Shown here piece after piece: positions 34,220-45,457 of a stretch of 64,000 bases of DNA. The first letter of the stretch is position 1; every line of letters starts with the position of its first letter. The position numbers were made by a program, and so were the translations under genes. Origin of the DNA: Lineolata rhizophorae (lineage: Eukaryota; Ascomycota; Dothideomycetes; Lineolatales; Lineolataceae); NCBI GenBank assembly GCA_010093515.1, contig MU001689.1, positions 571,913-635,912 on the forward strand, written 5' to 3'. The notes under the pieces were generated by a model, which was not told the origin of the DNA, did not search any database, and saw nothing but the letters and a program-made list of their open reading frames with translations.

Positions 34220-34757
34220 AACGCCCAGCTTGTGTGCGAACACCGGAATGCGCTCCCGGACTTCGAGTTGGAAGAGGTGCCCTTGCGGCCCAAAGAACCG
34301 GCTGCCATCAACAGTCTCAATATCAGCCTCCTGGTGCCTTAGCACCATCCGATAACTGTCGTCCACCACCGGGTTCGCGCCGGACGCGCTCTCTCATTCG
34401 CCGGAAGGGACTCTGCGGGTGATCGACTTACCGGTGTGTGTGCCGGACACAAACGACGAGACACTGCCTGGCGGACCGGGTTACGCATCTTGCATGGAAC
34501 GGAGCCTCGCGCCCGGAGCTCGAAGGAGTAGAAGCGTCTCCGCGCTCGACAGGACCTTCATTGCCCCGGCGTCGTGGGCGTCAATATCAGCCTCCCGGTT
34601 GCTTAGTGATTGTACCAATAACGGTCCCCTACCACCGGGTCTACTTGGACGGCCCCTCTCATTCGCTAGAACGCACACTGCGAGGGTTTGACTTACCTGC
34701 CGGTACGCTGCGCGGGGCACAAACGGCCAGACTCTACCTAACGGACCCGGTTCGCAG
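34220..34757. repeat. Diverged tandem duplication, unit ~264 bp, two copies
   Basis: The two halves (about 34220-34480 and 34481-34757) share short identical blocks at a constant 264-bp offset, for example TCAATATCAGCCTCC at 34317 matching TCAATATCAGCCTCCC at 34581. Shared blocks continue through CACCGGGT and CTCTCATTCGC. On the minus strand both copies keep a READI- or QEADI-like peptide and, at the same place, a GGTAAGTC splice-donor-like site. This suggests a decayed coding repeat that once carried an intron. Stops now interrupt both copies. Confidence 0.55.
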
Positions 34758-34818
34758 CGGCGCCCGCGCCTCCTCGCCGGGTTTTTGCGCGCAAAGGCAG
34801 TGGGAGGGGCCGGGCGAA

Positions 34819-34836
34819 GGGGGGGGGGGGGGGGGG
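34819..34836. repeat. 18-nt poly-G run
   Basis: Unbroken G run in non-coding DNA, just after the tandem duplication. Confidence 0.9.
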
Positions 34837-36293
34837 CGCGGCAGCGAGGCTTGTGCTGGGCTTATGACGCATGGTTATGGCTGCGGAGGCTTGCAGTGCC
34901 TTTTGCCTCCCGCGGGTGTAGCTTGCCTACCTACGTAGGAGATGCAGCGTTGTGAGCGTTGTGGCATCCGGGCGATTTGCGCCCCCCAGCCATTTGGCTG
35001 CGACACGCCCATATTGGGCCCTAAATTCTCGATCAAGTGGGATTCCGGGTCTCGTGGTGTGACCACGGCGACGGGCGGGCGTTCGAGCGTCGGGAAAGAT
35101 TCCCATGGTTCTCAAAAGCGTGCTCCCGTGGGCTCCCGTTTCCTGGTCCGCCTCCGCTTTGCTCCGCTGGATATATATCGCGACAAATGGATATCATTGA
35201 GGGATACGGGTCTTGGTTAAAACGGCGGCTGGGGCTGTCGATCCTTCTCGACCCAACTCACTTGAAAGCCGAGGTAACTCACTTCTGTCTTGATCTAGAT
35301 GCCCGCTGCGATGAATACCAGGCAGGAGACACAAAATTGAAGCAATTTACAGGTCCAAATAACTATTGTGGGGCTGTTCTCCTGCCATTTGCCGTGAAAG
35401 AGAAGCTGAAAGACGTCAAGTGGAGATGAGAGGATTGACGATTTACACGGGACATTCTAGTAAGTATTTTCGACGTTGAAATCTCAGTCCATATTTCGAG
35501 ATCACAGCCACTTGCGCAGGCGGTTGTTGGTGCCAGGGGGCCGCGTGGAAACCATCCAAACCGTTGAAACTACCCTTCGACTAGCAATCTGCCAAGGCGA
35601 TGCGGCGATGTGGCGATGCTGTTTCACTCCAGAAGGCGAGAAAATATTTGGCTCCAACCCCAATCAGCGACGATGACGTTACGTAAATGTCAGGCGTCAA
35701 CCTATTAAGACTGGTCGCAGACTAATGGGCTTCGTCCGGGGGATTGACCCGGCAGCAACTGCTGGCTGACCAAGATTCGCAGATTGAGTCGGGGTTGGTC
35801 TAGCAAGGGGGTATCGCGGGAACGGGTCCGGCCTAGCCCGCGAGGCCCCCTGGCAGGTGATTTTCGCCAATATAGGAATTTTATATAGGGCTTGTTTCAA
35901 GAACTCGCCTCTCTAGCCTCTCTCCCACAAGTCTCCTGTTTAGAGTGGGCCTTTCCCCGCATCCGCCATTGTGCACGACCCCGGATGTTCAGCAAAGAAA
36001 AATAAAACCTCACGCGTCGCTTGGCTAAAAGCCAAGCTCCGCAAAGGACGCGTACAAAACTATGTAGCTGCAAATTAATCGAACATTCAACGCCACAGAG
36101 CCGCCCGGCGACGCTGCCCTATCAGCCTTGCCTCCGCTGGCAAAAGTCGTTGGAACCCAACATATGGGTATCCTGGAGCGGGGCCACAAGAAGCCGGGTT
36201 GGCTTCCCGTCTCTCCCAAGCCCATCATGAACGCCCGGTGAGCAGGAACGTCATTGCGCCTCATCTAAATTGGCCGAGCGGACGACACCAGAA

Positions 36294-36302
36294 GTCTATA
36301 AA
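36294..36302 (+). promoter_or_regulatory. TATA box of the Pro/Gly/Met secreted protein gene
   Basis: TCTATAAAGG lies about 200 bp before the ATG at 36498 and is followed by a C/T/A-rich leader (AACCAGCCAGCC...), a layout common in highly expressed fungal genes. Confidence 0.55.
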
Positions 36303-36497
36303 GGACGACCGCTAGGAGCTCGAGCTGCCAGCCGGCGCCTTGCTCTCCGGACTTCGATTCAATCCAACCAGCCAGCCAACCAGCAAAGCAAGCCGCAAGC
36401 GTCCGCTCTGCTAGCTTCTGCGATTCATCAACACTCGCTCGTTGCGCATTCGGTCCGACGTCGTTGTCTTCACTCCTTCTTCTTCCTTGTCGACGCC

Positions 36498-37097
36498 ATG
36501 AAGTACTTCGCGGGAGCCTTCTGCCTCGCGGGCCTCGTGTCCGCGGCCCCCGTGGCCCAGGTCATGCCCAGCGGTGAGCCTTCGATGCCCGGAGGGTTCC
36601 CCATGCCGTCGATGCCCAGCGGGTTCTCGATGCCTACCGGCGGGTTTCCAATGCCCACCGGTGAGTTCTCGATGCCCACTGGGGGGTTCCCGATTCCCAC
36701 TGGGATGCCCTCGATCCCCGGGGGCTTTTCAATGCCCACCGGCGGGTTCCCTATACCCACCGGCGGGTTCTCCATGCCCTCCGGGTTCTCTATGCCCTCC
36801 GGGTTCTCTATGCCCACCGAGTTTCCCTCTATTCCCGGCGGGTTCTCCATGCCCACCGGGATGCCGCCGATGCCCTCGATGCCTGGTGGAATGTCGATGC
36901 CTTCGATGCCTGGCGGCATGCCTTCGATGCCGGGCAGCATGCCCGTACCCACCGACTCCGTGCCCACCGGAGGCATGTTCCCCGGCCAGCCAGGCGCTCC
37001 CGTGCCGGGCGCGCCAGCCCCTTCAGGCGAGGGAGCGCCGGCCATTCCAGCGGTGCCCGAGTCGCCGTCAATTCCCTCCGCGCCGCCGAAGGCTTAG
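36498..37097 (+). CDS. Secreted Pro/Gly/Met-rich repeat protein
   Basis: Single exon of 199 aa. A signal peptide (MKYFAGAFCLAGLVSAAPVA) is followed by a mature chain that is almost wholly a degenerate repeat. Residues ~27-145 are built of short units such as GGFPMPTGGFSMPT, PSGFSMPSGF and PSMPGG, with period near 7-8. The C-terminal third is Pro/Ala/Gly-rich (GAPVPGAPAPSGEGAPAIPA) and ends SAPPKA. There is no Cys outside the signal peptide, no Trp and almost no charge, so it cannot fold as a usual globular domain. The many Met residues (every 6-8) are unusual. It could be a wall-associated structural protein, an adhesin-like coat or an elastomer-like matrix; function is not known. The TATA box and leader suggest strong expression. 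Confidence 0.8.
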   Translation: MKYFAGAFCLAGLVSAAPVAQVMPSGEPSMPGGFPMPSMPSGFSMPTGGFPMPTGEFSMPTGGFPIPTGMPSIPGGFSMPTGGFPIPTGGFSMPSGFSMPSGFSMPTEFPSIPGGFSMPTGMPPMPSMPGGMSMPSMPGGMPSMPGSMPVPTDSVPTGGMFPGQPGAPVPGAPAPSGEGAPAIPAVPESPSIPSAPPKA

Positions 37098-38087
37098 GAG
37101 AGCGGAGGAGCGGGGCGCAGATGTTCCAGCGCCAACGGCGTCGCCGGAATCGGGACTTTCTTTTCGACATCTTCTCTTTAGACTGCCTGCTTACTTGGAA
37201 ATGCGGACTTGGGGCCGGGAAACCGGGAACGTTGACAGCTGACGCAGGGACGGAGGCCGGGTTAATCGTGAATTCTCAGTAATGCAGATTGTACAGGTCA
37301 TCTCGGGGAGCCCGAAGTAACTTGGGCAGTCATCCGGCGTCGTCATTTCCGTTCGACTCGCTGCGGCGGAGGATTTGAATTACGGTTGACTGGAGGGAAA
37401 ATAGTCAACAATCAGATATTGTACATCAGACTCGGAGGCATTCATTCCAAGATAGGAGGGAAGTGCGAGAATACAAATGCGTTGTCGACCAGGGGAATTC
37501 GAGAAGCGTGATGAATTTGCAGCGGTGATATTCAAGTTCTTCCAATGGCGGCCTCCAGCTAACCCTCTCACGGTAGCCATACAGAAAATCCGGACTGACG
37601 CTGTTCAAGGGGCCGCCGGAGAGCTGCCATGAATCAGCCCGAGCGCGAGCCCAGGCGGTCAGAGACGCGCGCCGAGCGCGGCGTCGCACAGGCTGGCAGA
37701 GTTCCGCATCGGGCAGCATGATACGTAATCAGCCGTCAGAAGTGACCAAAAGTCGAGGCCGTAGGGCTGACGGGGTGCTGCAAGCGGCTGCAATGGCGCT
37801 TCCGCGCGCTGCGACACGGAACGGCCCCGTTCACTGATCAAATACTGCCCGATCGGCGGCGGGAGTGCCTGGCGCCATCCCTGCAGCTGAGGGTTCAAGG
37901 CTGAGCCCTGTCCGGGGACTCTGCCCAGCCTTTAGCCCTAAAACCGCCCGGGCCTTGCCCATCACTGACCACCTCGCCCCGACTCGACACCATCACCCGC
38001 TACTCACGCCTCCCGACCGCCGTCTGTTGCGTAACTCTCCGCTTGTGTTCTCTTCGAATACCGCGTGGCTCCTGGTTCCCCGCACTC
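37098..38087. other. Intergenic region before the bZIP gene
   Basis: Nearly 1 kb with no supported gene. It contains the 3' UTR of the secreted repeat protein and the promoter and leader of the bZIP gene. Several 60-100 codon frames exist on the minus strand without recognisable motifs. Confidence 0.4.
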
Positions 38088-39711
38088 ATGCGCAACATGA
38101 AATTTACTTTCCGGCCGTACAAAGGCTCCTCCAAAGGTGGTGCGTTCACTCTGTTCATTTTCTTTTCCTGCTCCATTTCCTTTCGCGCCGCATCCCTCCC
38201 CTTCTCGGCTGTACGCGCTACGCTTCTGATCCATCTCCGCATCTGCGGAGTCGGACTAGTAGACGCCAGACCCGGTGTAGTGGGACGTTTTTTATGCGAG
38301 CGCCCAGTCGCACGATCCTGCCCTCCGGGAAACATGAACAGTTTACTTCACCGTCACTTACCACTCTACCACCCGATTGATGCATCTGGCGGATTGCATG
38401 GTAACGTTGCATCGTGCAGATGACGATCCCGAGGCTCCCGAGCCCTCACAGAACCCAAAGGAGAGACGCCGTGAACAGGTCCGAAGGGCCCAAAGGTACG
38501 CCACCATCCGGCCCTATTCACTCATCCCGCTCAGCTTGTGACTCCTGAATGCCGTTCGCACCTTGCAGGCACCACCGCGAGCGTAAGGAGGCGTACATCA
38601 AGTCTCTCGAGGCAGAGGTCGTCCAGCTTCGCGCCAGTGAAGCGAACATCAGGAAACAAGCTCGTCATCTCTATTCCGAGCTTGGGTTTTTGAAATCCAT
38701 CCTCGTCCAGAACGGCATTCCCGTGCCGTCGAGCAGCGAGCAGATTCCCGAGCCCGATCCTGGGCCGTATGAACCGTCTTCAGATGCCAGCTTTGTCCTG
38801 AGTGTTCAGGAGAAGGGGTGGACGGGCAAACAGCTCCGCGCGCAGCGGGCTGGGTCGGTCCAGCCGGAGGAAGGTCTGTTGCTATCGGACAGTAGCGGAG
38901 TGTCCGAGGGCCAACGGCAGCCCGGCTGGCGCAGGAGAGGCAAGGATCCCGTGTACCCGTCGACGAGCCAAAGTCCGAGCGGTGAGTGCGCAAACTCCGG
39001 CGTGGCTAGCATATGCCGGCTAACACGCGCCAGGCTCCTCCGCAGCGCGCGCGACCTCTGACGTGTCTGCATCGTCGCCCAAACCGCTCCCACCGACGCC
39101 TCAGCAGCAGCCTCACTTTGTATCCACATTGGATAAAACTGCCATTGCGATGGAGTTTGTATTGACGTAGGTGACATTTGAAGATTTTGCTCTTGCGAGA
39201 GTCGCGAGTCGCTGCTGATCAAACGACACACGAACAGATTGGAAAGCCCATGCTTCAATCATGTTGGCAATCCAAAAGAGGCCCAGCATGCCCCGCATGG
39301 CCACGCGCTCATGGCAACGGCGCCGCTGCTTTTGCAGGCGCCCGAAGCGCCGAAGGCGCTCCTATCCTCCCACGCCAGTTGGCAGGTCCCAGACACGGGC
39401 ATCGAGCGTCTCCTATCCCTGTCCTCAAACCTGCCTCTCGATGGTGACGTTACTCCGATCCAGGCCTGGGACTACATCCGAAAGCAGCCAGGGTTCGAAA
39501 ATCTCGAGTTATCCCGTTTGCGGGAACTGACGGAGAAATTGCTCAACTTCGTAAAGTGCTACGGGTACGAGTCTTTTCGGCCGAGATGCACAAGTGCCTG
39601 CTATATTCTAACTCTAGCTTTAGGTTCGGAAGTGTCATGGGGCAGAGTGACTTTGAGAACATCGTCACCGACACTTTCTCGCGCCCGACTCCGGCAGGAT
39701 ACGCTTACTAG
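38088..39711 (+). CDS. bZIP transcription factor
   Basis: Six exons (38088-38136, 38420-38495, 38569-38981, 39034-39166, 39238-39564, 39624-39711) give 361 aa, all phases agreeing. The basic region reads NPKERRREQVRRAQRHHRERK at ~residues 25-46, crossing the second intron, and leads into a zipper-like helix (EAYIKSLEAEVVQLRASEAN). The C-terminal half has a conserved-looking fungal domain (PIQAWDYIRKQPGFENLELS, then LRELTEKLLNFVKCYGFGSV) and ends FSRPTPAGYAY. It probably binds DNA as a dimer; the target genes are unknown. The first exon is the weakest part: the 16-codon N-terminus fits splice phase, but another start is possible. The 283-nt first intron is the longest in the gene. Confidence 0.85.
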
Positions 39712-40557
39712 CAGCCACCCAAAATGGCGTTTCGTTTGTTTTTGCCGCAAGTGTTGTGTTCCTCTCATTGCATGGCTTGAGATTGACGCTATTTCGCACT
39801 GGAGGATGAAATTGGACAAGGCGTGGACCTGGACTGCACGTCAAAATGACGGACCATGAATTGATGCGATATACGATGAAATGTCTGTACTTTTGGACAA
39901 CGTGATGTTCCTTCCGGGTTGTTCGTGTGACATGCCGCGTTTCCTGGCTTCTGCAAGCTCCCTGCCGACTGCTGCGGTGGAAATTTTATTGCAGTGCATC
40001 GCGATGGAGGCAGACGGCATTTAATTTGCATCGGCCTCGTTCGGCTACTGTTTGACTTGGCTAGATGAGTTTTGAACCGGGCTCCTGATTCGACATCACG
40101 ATAGCCCCATTGAGCAAGCCGGTGCTTCCTTCGAGCTCCCACGTCGGGCATGGCGCCGGGCGATCTCGGCTGCCATTGGTGGAGGCCGGGGCCAAGGGGC
40201 GCGTTGGAGCCTCGGGCAGAACCGCGCCAAACCGCGCTGGGCAACCTGATCGAATAATCGGGCCCGTGCGCTCGCCGCGCCGCGCCGTTCACTCGTCGTT
40301 TCAACTCCATTCCCCGCGTTTGAGTGCAGTGTCCGCACTCGTATAATGGAGTCACGACTCGACTGCTCACTCGCGTCGCGCCCGCAGCAATTGGAGTATA
40401 AAATGGCACCATTTCCCCTCCGTTTCTCAAGGCCAGTCAGGACCGGATCCACTTGGCAGCAGCATCAATTGAATTGAGCTTCATTGCTTCTTTTTTTGCC
40501 CTTCTTTTCTGTCCTTCATTTTTATTTCTCTGGTCAATTATATTACTATCACTAGCA
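39712..40557. other. Promoter region of the lactonase-like gene
   Basis: About 850 bp. It contains TATAAAATGG at 40395-40404, about 155 bp before the ATG, then a T/C-rich leader. A 213-codon minus-strand frame crosses it but overlaps the bZIP gene's end antisense and shows no family features. Confidence 0.45.
40395..40404 (+). promoter_or_regulatory. TATA box of the lactonase-like gene
   Basis: GTATAAAATGG about 155 bp upstream of ATG 40558, followed by a pyrimidine-rich leader (CTTCTTTTTTTGCCC). Confidence 0.55.
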
Positions 40558-41849
40558 ATGGCCTGCTCCCGAATTCTTGTTTGTCTCGGACTGCTTCTGC
40601 CACTGGCGGCTGGCAGACCGCACCACAGGCACCACTTTCCCGGGCAACACTCTTACTCAGAAGGCCCAGGAGTCGGCAAGGCCGTGTATTTTCTGACCAA
40701 TGACGCCGAGAATGCCGTCGTTGCTCTTCCGATCGGTGCGGATGGAACGCTCTCCCCAGGCACTGTCACTAGCACCGAGGGTGCTGGGTCGAATGCCCTC
40801 TTCGTTCCGGACCTAGAGCCTGGGGCGCCGGATGCCCTGTTGAGTCAGTCTGCGCTCACAATTGCCGGAAATGTAAGTGTTCTCGAGCTTTACTCGGCCA
40901 TCTGATTTTTCATTCGCTCACTGGCTAGCAGAATATTTTCGCGGTAAACGCGGGTTCCAACACTGTCAGCATGATGTCCATTTCACCATGGGACCCGACC
41001 TTGCTCACCATGGTTGGCGAACCGGTCGCCACCCCCGGAGAGTTTCCCAACACGGTGGCAGCATCAGTGAAGAACAATCTCGTTTGTGTGGCTACTACAG
41101 GCGCGGTGGCCGGAGTCTCGTGCGCGCCATTTTCAGCCACGGGCGGCATCGGCGCCATGGACGACATTCGTCCGTTCGACATTGGCCAGAGTACACCTCC
41201 AACCGGTCCTCCCAACACAGTCTCGCACACGTTCTTTTCATCGGACGAGGCGGTCTTGTTTACGACGGTCAAGGGCGACCCTGATGTCAATAATACCGGA
41301 TTTCTCTCGGCGTTCCCTGTGGAAGGTGCTGGCTGCCTGTCGAGGGAAGAGACGCGAAGCTCTCCAGACGGGACGGCCGTTCTGTTTGGCTCCACCACCA
41401 TTCCTGGAGACGCTTCGACCCTATTCGTCACGGACGCATCGTTTGGCGCGGCCGTACTGTCCGTCGACCCCGCGACCGCTGAGGCATCAGCCGTTAGCCT
41501 TCAAGAAGTCGACGGCCAGATGGCGACCTGCTGGGCCACCATTTCTAGCGCGACGGGGAGCGCTTTCGTTACCGATACGGCGTTCAACCGAATGGTAGAG
41601 ATGAAGATCGAGGACGCGAGTATCATTTCCATCCTCGATCTCACAGAAACGGGAGCCCCTGGCCTGATTGACCTGAAGGCTGCGGGAGAGTTTATTTACG
41701 CACTGGCTCCCGGGAACGGCACGACTGAAGCGGCAATTACTGTGCTCGATGTGTCTGGCGGGCAAGGTTCAATGATGTTGTTGCAGAACTTTGGACTGGG
41801 AGTCGTAGGTGCGGGCAAGAGCTCGCAAGGCATGGCGGCCTTGGTCTAA
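40558..41849 (+). CDS. Secreted lactonase-like beta-propeller (3-carboxymuconate cyclase-like)
   Basis: Two exons (40558-40872, 40932-41849) give 410 aa. The N-terminus MACSRILVCLGLLLPLAAG is a signal peptide, followed by a short His/Arg-rich stretch (RPHHRHHFPG). The mature protein has regularly spaced blade-like segments: AVYFLTNDAENAVVALPIGA, NIFAVNAGSNTVSMMSI and GSAFVTDTAFNRMVEMKI. This is the pattern of the fungal extracellular family annotated as 6-phosphogluconolactonase or 3-carboxymuconate cyclase-like. Enzyme activity is not proven for the secreted branch, and members are often abundant surface or secreted antigens. The intron (59 nt, GTAAGT) lies between IAGN and NIFAVN. ATG 40558 is the first in frame and has the signal peptide directly after it. 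Confidence 0.85.
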
Positions 41850-42402
41850 TCGTTGGACTATTTTAATGTCCTACATAAAAGCATTGAGCCAGTTTCATGT
41901 GTAAATTATTGATCATTTATGAACCCAAGCATTTAGGAACAGTTCATCTCACTTATGCACTAAACATTGAGTCGTACAATAATTGAGCCTGCTTAACTTA
42001 TATGGTGAAGCTAATAGATTTCTCCTCGGTATTTTCCGGACATGTTGGAGGCCTGATACTTTGATGAGTGCACTTTTTCCAGATGGACCACTATTGACTG
42101 CAGCAAACAATTAGCCTCGCATACATGGGGACAGAAGCTGATGTGCCTTGTGTAAAGTAGTTCCTTCGGAACAAGGCATTCATGGTTGTCAAATGCAATC
42201 ACTATTAACAATGGTGGTAAAATAGTCATCACCAGACAGAACTTTGGCTCCATATAAAACGCGGTCACGTCCCAATTACACTCGTACGCATCACATTCGT
42301 GTCTACATGAGTTGTGGCAGTTTACCTAGCCATCAATGCAATGCAGAACATTACCGAGAACTGTACATGCGCCAGCCGCCCACCCAATTTTAAGCCACCA
42401 TC
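41850..42402. other. Convergent intergenic region
   Basis: 550 bp of AT-rich sequence between the stops of the lactonase-like gene and eIF3b, containing both 3' UTRs. An 85-codon minus-strand frame at 42011-42268 has no recognised features. Confidence 0.4.
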
Positions 42403-44702
42403 TCAAGCCACAATCTCCTCTGTCTCCTCGACAATCTCCTCTATAATTTCTTCGATAACCTCCTCGCCGTCCTTGAAATCGTCTCCCTTGCCCACGTTCA
42501 TCGCCTCCAAAGCGTCGACGATGCCTTCCGCTTTGAGCTCCTCCTCGACGCTGGCACGCCAAGCGAGCCACTCCTCCAACAGGCGACGGCGGTGTTCCAC
42601 GACGGCGCGGTTCGCCGAATTCTTCTTAATTAGATCCTGTTCATCGAACATCTTGGAGTACTCGCGAAGATTCTTGCGGATCTTCTTCTGCTCCTCCTTG
42701 GACAGCATCGTGGGCGGTCGCGGACGCCAGAGGAACTGCTTGAAGCGATCGATATGTTCTTCCCGCAGCAGATTGCCCTTGAAGTCGTAGATGTGATAGC
42801 CGTTTTCCATCTGCGCCGCGCGTGAGTAAGCAATCACTCGAGGAGAAGGGCACCCATACCTGATGACGGAAAGCGCTCGCACACGTCGCCACATATCTGC
42901 CGGTGGGATCCCACTCGACGTCGGTCACACCGTAATGTTCCGCGGTGGACATGAGCTGTAGGTTAGCGGTAAGATCCTTGTCCTTTTCCTCCTTCTCGCC
43001 CTCGAAATCTAGGTCCCAGAAGTCGAGCTCGAAACTCTGCTGGCTGTGCACCGTCGCCACGACCACGAACCGGCCCTTGGGGCTCCAGTAGATGGCGTTG
43101 CTGTTTTTCCTGTCGATCGTCCGGATGTGCCTAAAGTTGCCGACGGCAGAGCCCTTTGTTTTTTCCGGGCAGAAGAACGAAACGGCTGTCTTGGGCGGAA
43201 CGGCCGCGTTCGCGGGCACCTCGCCAGCCGTGATGAGGACAAAGCGGTCGCCCTTGGGCTCCCAGGCAAAGTTGATGACGGTGTCCTTGATGGAATCCAC
43301 GACCTCGACCGGCACGCCCTTCTCTTGCACTCTGAAGATCTCGAGGTTGGTGGCTAGAGACTTTTTGCTCTTCGAGTGTCGGTCCACCTTGACGCAGACG
43401 TACGCGGCCTGGGATTGCCAGTGCAGCTTCGCATCGGACACGTTGAACAAGTTGCGAGTTCGCACGACCTGCTTCGATGGAATGCTCATCAAGCCGACTT
43501 TGGCGGGATTGCTGCCTAACTCCGGGGTCCAGTAGCAGAATAGCTGCTCGTAATCCCTGACGCCGTCCCGTTTCGGAGTCGCGGGAGCCCAGTCGAAGTC
43601 CATGACACCTTCAATCTTGACGGACGTCTTGTCGAGGAGGTTCATCTTAGGCAGCTCGTACACGGATATCGACTGGCCTTGGGTCATGCGCGCGACGTAT
43701 TTGTCGTCCGCGGACCACTTGAACGCGGGCCACTGGATCTTCTTCTTGATCGGATTGCCGTGCTCATCCATCGACGGGCCAGGCAGGTCGAGCGTGACAA
43801 ATGAGCGCAACGGCTTTCCCGTGCCGATGTCCCAGACGACGTAGTTCTTGCCATCCTCCTCGAGCGTGAGCACCGGGTGATTCTCGTCGACTTGAATCGG
43901 TCTGTGGGACCACGTGATGATGTAATTTTCGTTCGGCGAGAAGTCCAGCAGGTTCACACCGGGGTGGGCGAAGCGTCTCTGCCTGTTCCAGCTTTTACCG
44001 CCCCACAGCTGCACTCCTTGGCCGTGGACCGAGGCTAGGTAGGTGCCGAGCGGCGACCACTGGACGAAGGCGTCCGTCCAATGCGGCCTGTCTACCGCAG
44101 GCTCCGGCGGGGCTTCCTTCTCGTTCCAGAACACGCCTACGGTGTCACCGCGATACATGACGAACTGGTCGCGCGCTTCGATGTCGCCGAGCCATTCTCG
44201 CAGGTGCTCCTTCTCCTGGAACTCGTCGATTTGCGGCGGCTGGTACTCCTCATCGATGCGGCCCTCGCGGCCGTAGCGTTCGATGTCGGAGAGCTTGTTG
44301 ACGGCGATGGTGTGCTTCTTGTCCAGCGGCGTGCCGTTGAGCGCCTTGCAGGCGGCGGCGGCCTGCTCGACCGTGGCGAACTCGACGAAGCAGAAGCTGC
44401 AGGGTCAGCACCCGGCGCGGGGAATGGGGGGCAAACGGTGCATACCCTTGGGTCTTGCCGTCGTCACCGAGGGGCATGAAAACGTTATCTTCACGAGGCT
44501 TCCCGACAGACTTGAGCTTGCGTAGCAGGAACTTGACCAGCTTCTGCTGGCTCTCCTCGGGCACCTCGGGCAGGCCGTCGATGACGACGAAGGTGTCGAG
44601 GCCTTCCTCGAGGCGGACCTCGAACTGCTCGCGCAAGTCGGAGAAGTCGATCTCTTCATCGTCGACGTCGTCAACGGGCAGATTGTCGAAGCTGGGCGCC
44701 AT
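42403..44702 (-). CDS. prt1: Translation initiation factor eIF3 subunit b (Prt1)
   Basis: Scaffold subunit of eIF3, which brings the 43S complex to mRNA. Three exons (44702-44446, 44396-42860, 42810-42403) give 733 aa, the usual fungal size. The acidic N-terminus ([14 protein letters not shown]) is followed by an RRM at ~35-125, whose RNP-type segment [14 protein letters not shown] is restored by removing the 49-nt first intron. A WD40-like propeller spans ~140-590 ([46 protein letters not shown]). The C-terminal helix ([18 protein letters not shown]) binds other eIF3 subunits, and the tail is Glu-rich ([13 protein letters not shown]). The last intron joins FRHQ to [12 protein letters not shown]. 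It is divergent from the isochorismatase-like gene with 191 bp between starts. Confidence 0.96.
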
Positions 44703-44893
44703 GTTTGCGGTGGGAGCGGTTTCCGTGCGTGGGGCTGCGGGTAGGCTGGATATCGGCGGCGCGACGGCTTGGTGTGGCGTGTGCGGTCTTCGCGAGAGGC
44801 CCCGCTTACGTACCCAAAATTAACCGCAACGCTAGTTAAAACGACCACCTCGACATTCGATGTCCAGGAGCTGCCGCCGTACGAATCTTCAAA

Positions 44894-45457
44894 ATGACTG
44901 CCGCGCTTCTTATCGTCGACATGCAAATGTTCTTCGCCGAAATGGGCGCGCCCGTCGTCCCGGCGATTGAGCAGCTCACTTCTGCCTTTGCCGCGAGGTC
45001 GCTCCCTGTAATTCTCACGCAGCATGGACACCCGCCCTCCGACCTGACGACCCCATCGCCGAACATGCTGGTCCGCAAATGGGGGATCGACGGCAGCATC
45101 CATCACGGGTCTGAGGACTGGGAGCTCATGCCAGAGATCAGCTCGCTACGCTCCAGTGGTGGTGGCAACTGGCCGATCGTGCAAAAGAACACGTACGATG
45201 CTTTCATCGGCACCGAGCTGGAGGAATTGCTCCGTAAAGAGGGCGTCGAGCGCGTTATCGTGTGCGGCGTCATGACTGACTGCTGCTGCGATACGACTGC
45301 ACGTGCGGCCTTTAACCGTGGCTTTGATACTTGGCTCGTCCGGGACGCATGCGCGAGCGCCAACGAGCGCCAGCATCATGCGGGGCTTAGTGGCTTTGAA
45401 TTTGCGTTCGGAGAGGTGCCGACCACAAAGGAGGCGATTCGGCGACTAGACGCGTGA
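44894..45457 (+). CDS. Isochorismatase-family cysteine hydrolase
   Basis: Single exon of 187 aa, the normal length for the family. The catalytic triad is visible: Asp in ALLIVDMQMFF (residue ~9), Lys in IVQKNTYDAF (~98) and Cys in VCGVMTDCCCDTTARAAF (~133-135). Such enzymes cleave amides or vinyl ethers (nicotinamidase, ureidoacrylate or isochorismate hydrolases). The substrate cannot be told from sequence. Three consecutive cysteines at the nucleophile site are unusual; the nucleophile is usually the one at the start of a helix after a small residue. It shares a 191-bp divergent promoter with eIF3b, which probably reflects tight packing rather than shared function. Confidence 0.9.
   Translation: MTAALLIVDMQMFFAEMGAPVVPAIEQLTSAFAARSLPVILTQHGHPPSDLTTPSPNMLVRKWGIDGSIHHGSEDWELMPEISSLRSSGGGNWPIVQKNTYDAFIGTELEELLRKEGVERVIVCGVMTDCCCDTTARAAFNRGFDTWLVRDACASANERQHHAGLSGFEFAFGEVPTTKEAIRRLDA

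Larger units (their letters stand above)
33518..36497. other. Accessory intergenic stretch (gap, homopolymers, old tandem repeat)
   Basis: Nearly 3 kb with no intact gene. It holds T runs at 33712-33726 and 33861-33882, a 30-N gap at 33883-33912, a decayed tandem duplication at about 34220-34757, an 18-nt G run at 34819-34836 and a small hairpin at 36020-36036 (CTTGGCT arms, AAA loop). Open frames such as 35037-35429 have no recognisable features. The last 200 bp are the promoter of the next gene. Confidence 0.55.

Noticed and set aside
36020-36036. Hairpin with 7-bp arms (CTTGGCT/AGCCAAG)
   Set aside because: Single short hairpin in intergenic DNA; not a terminator type expected in fungi and not repeated.
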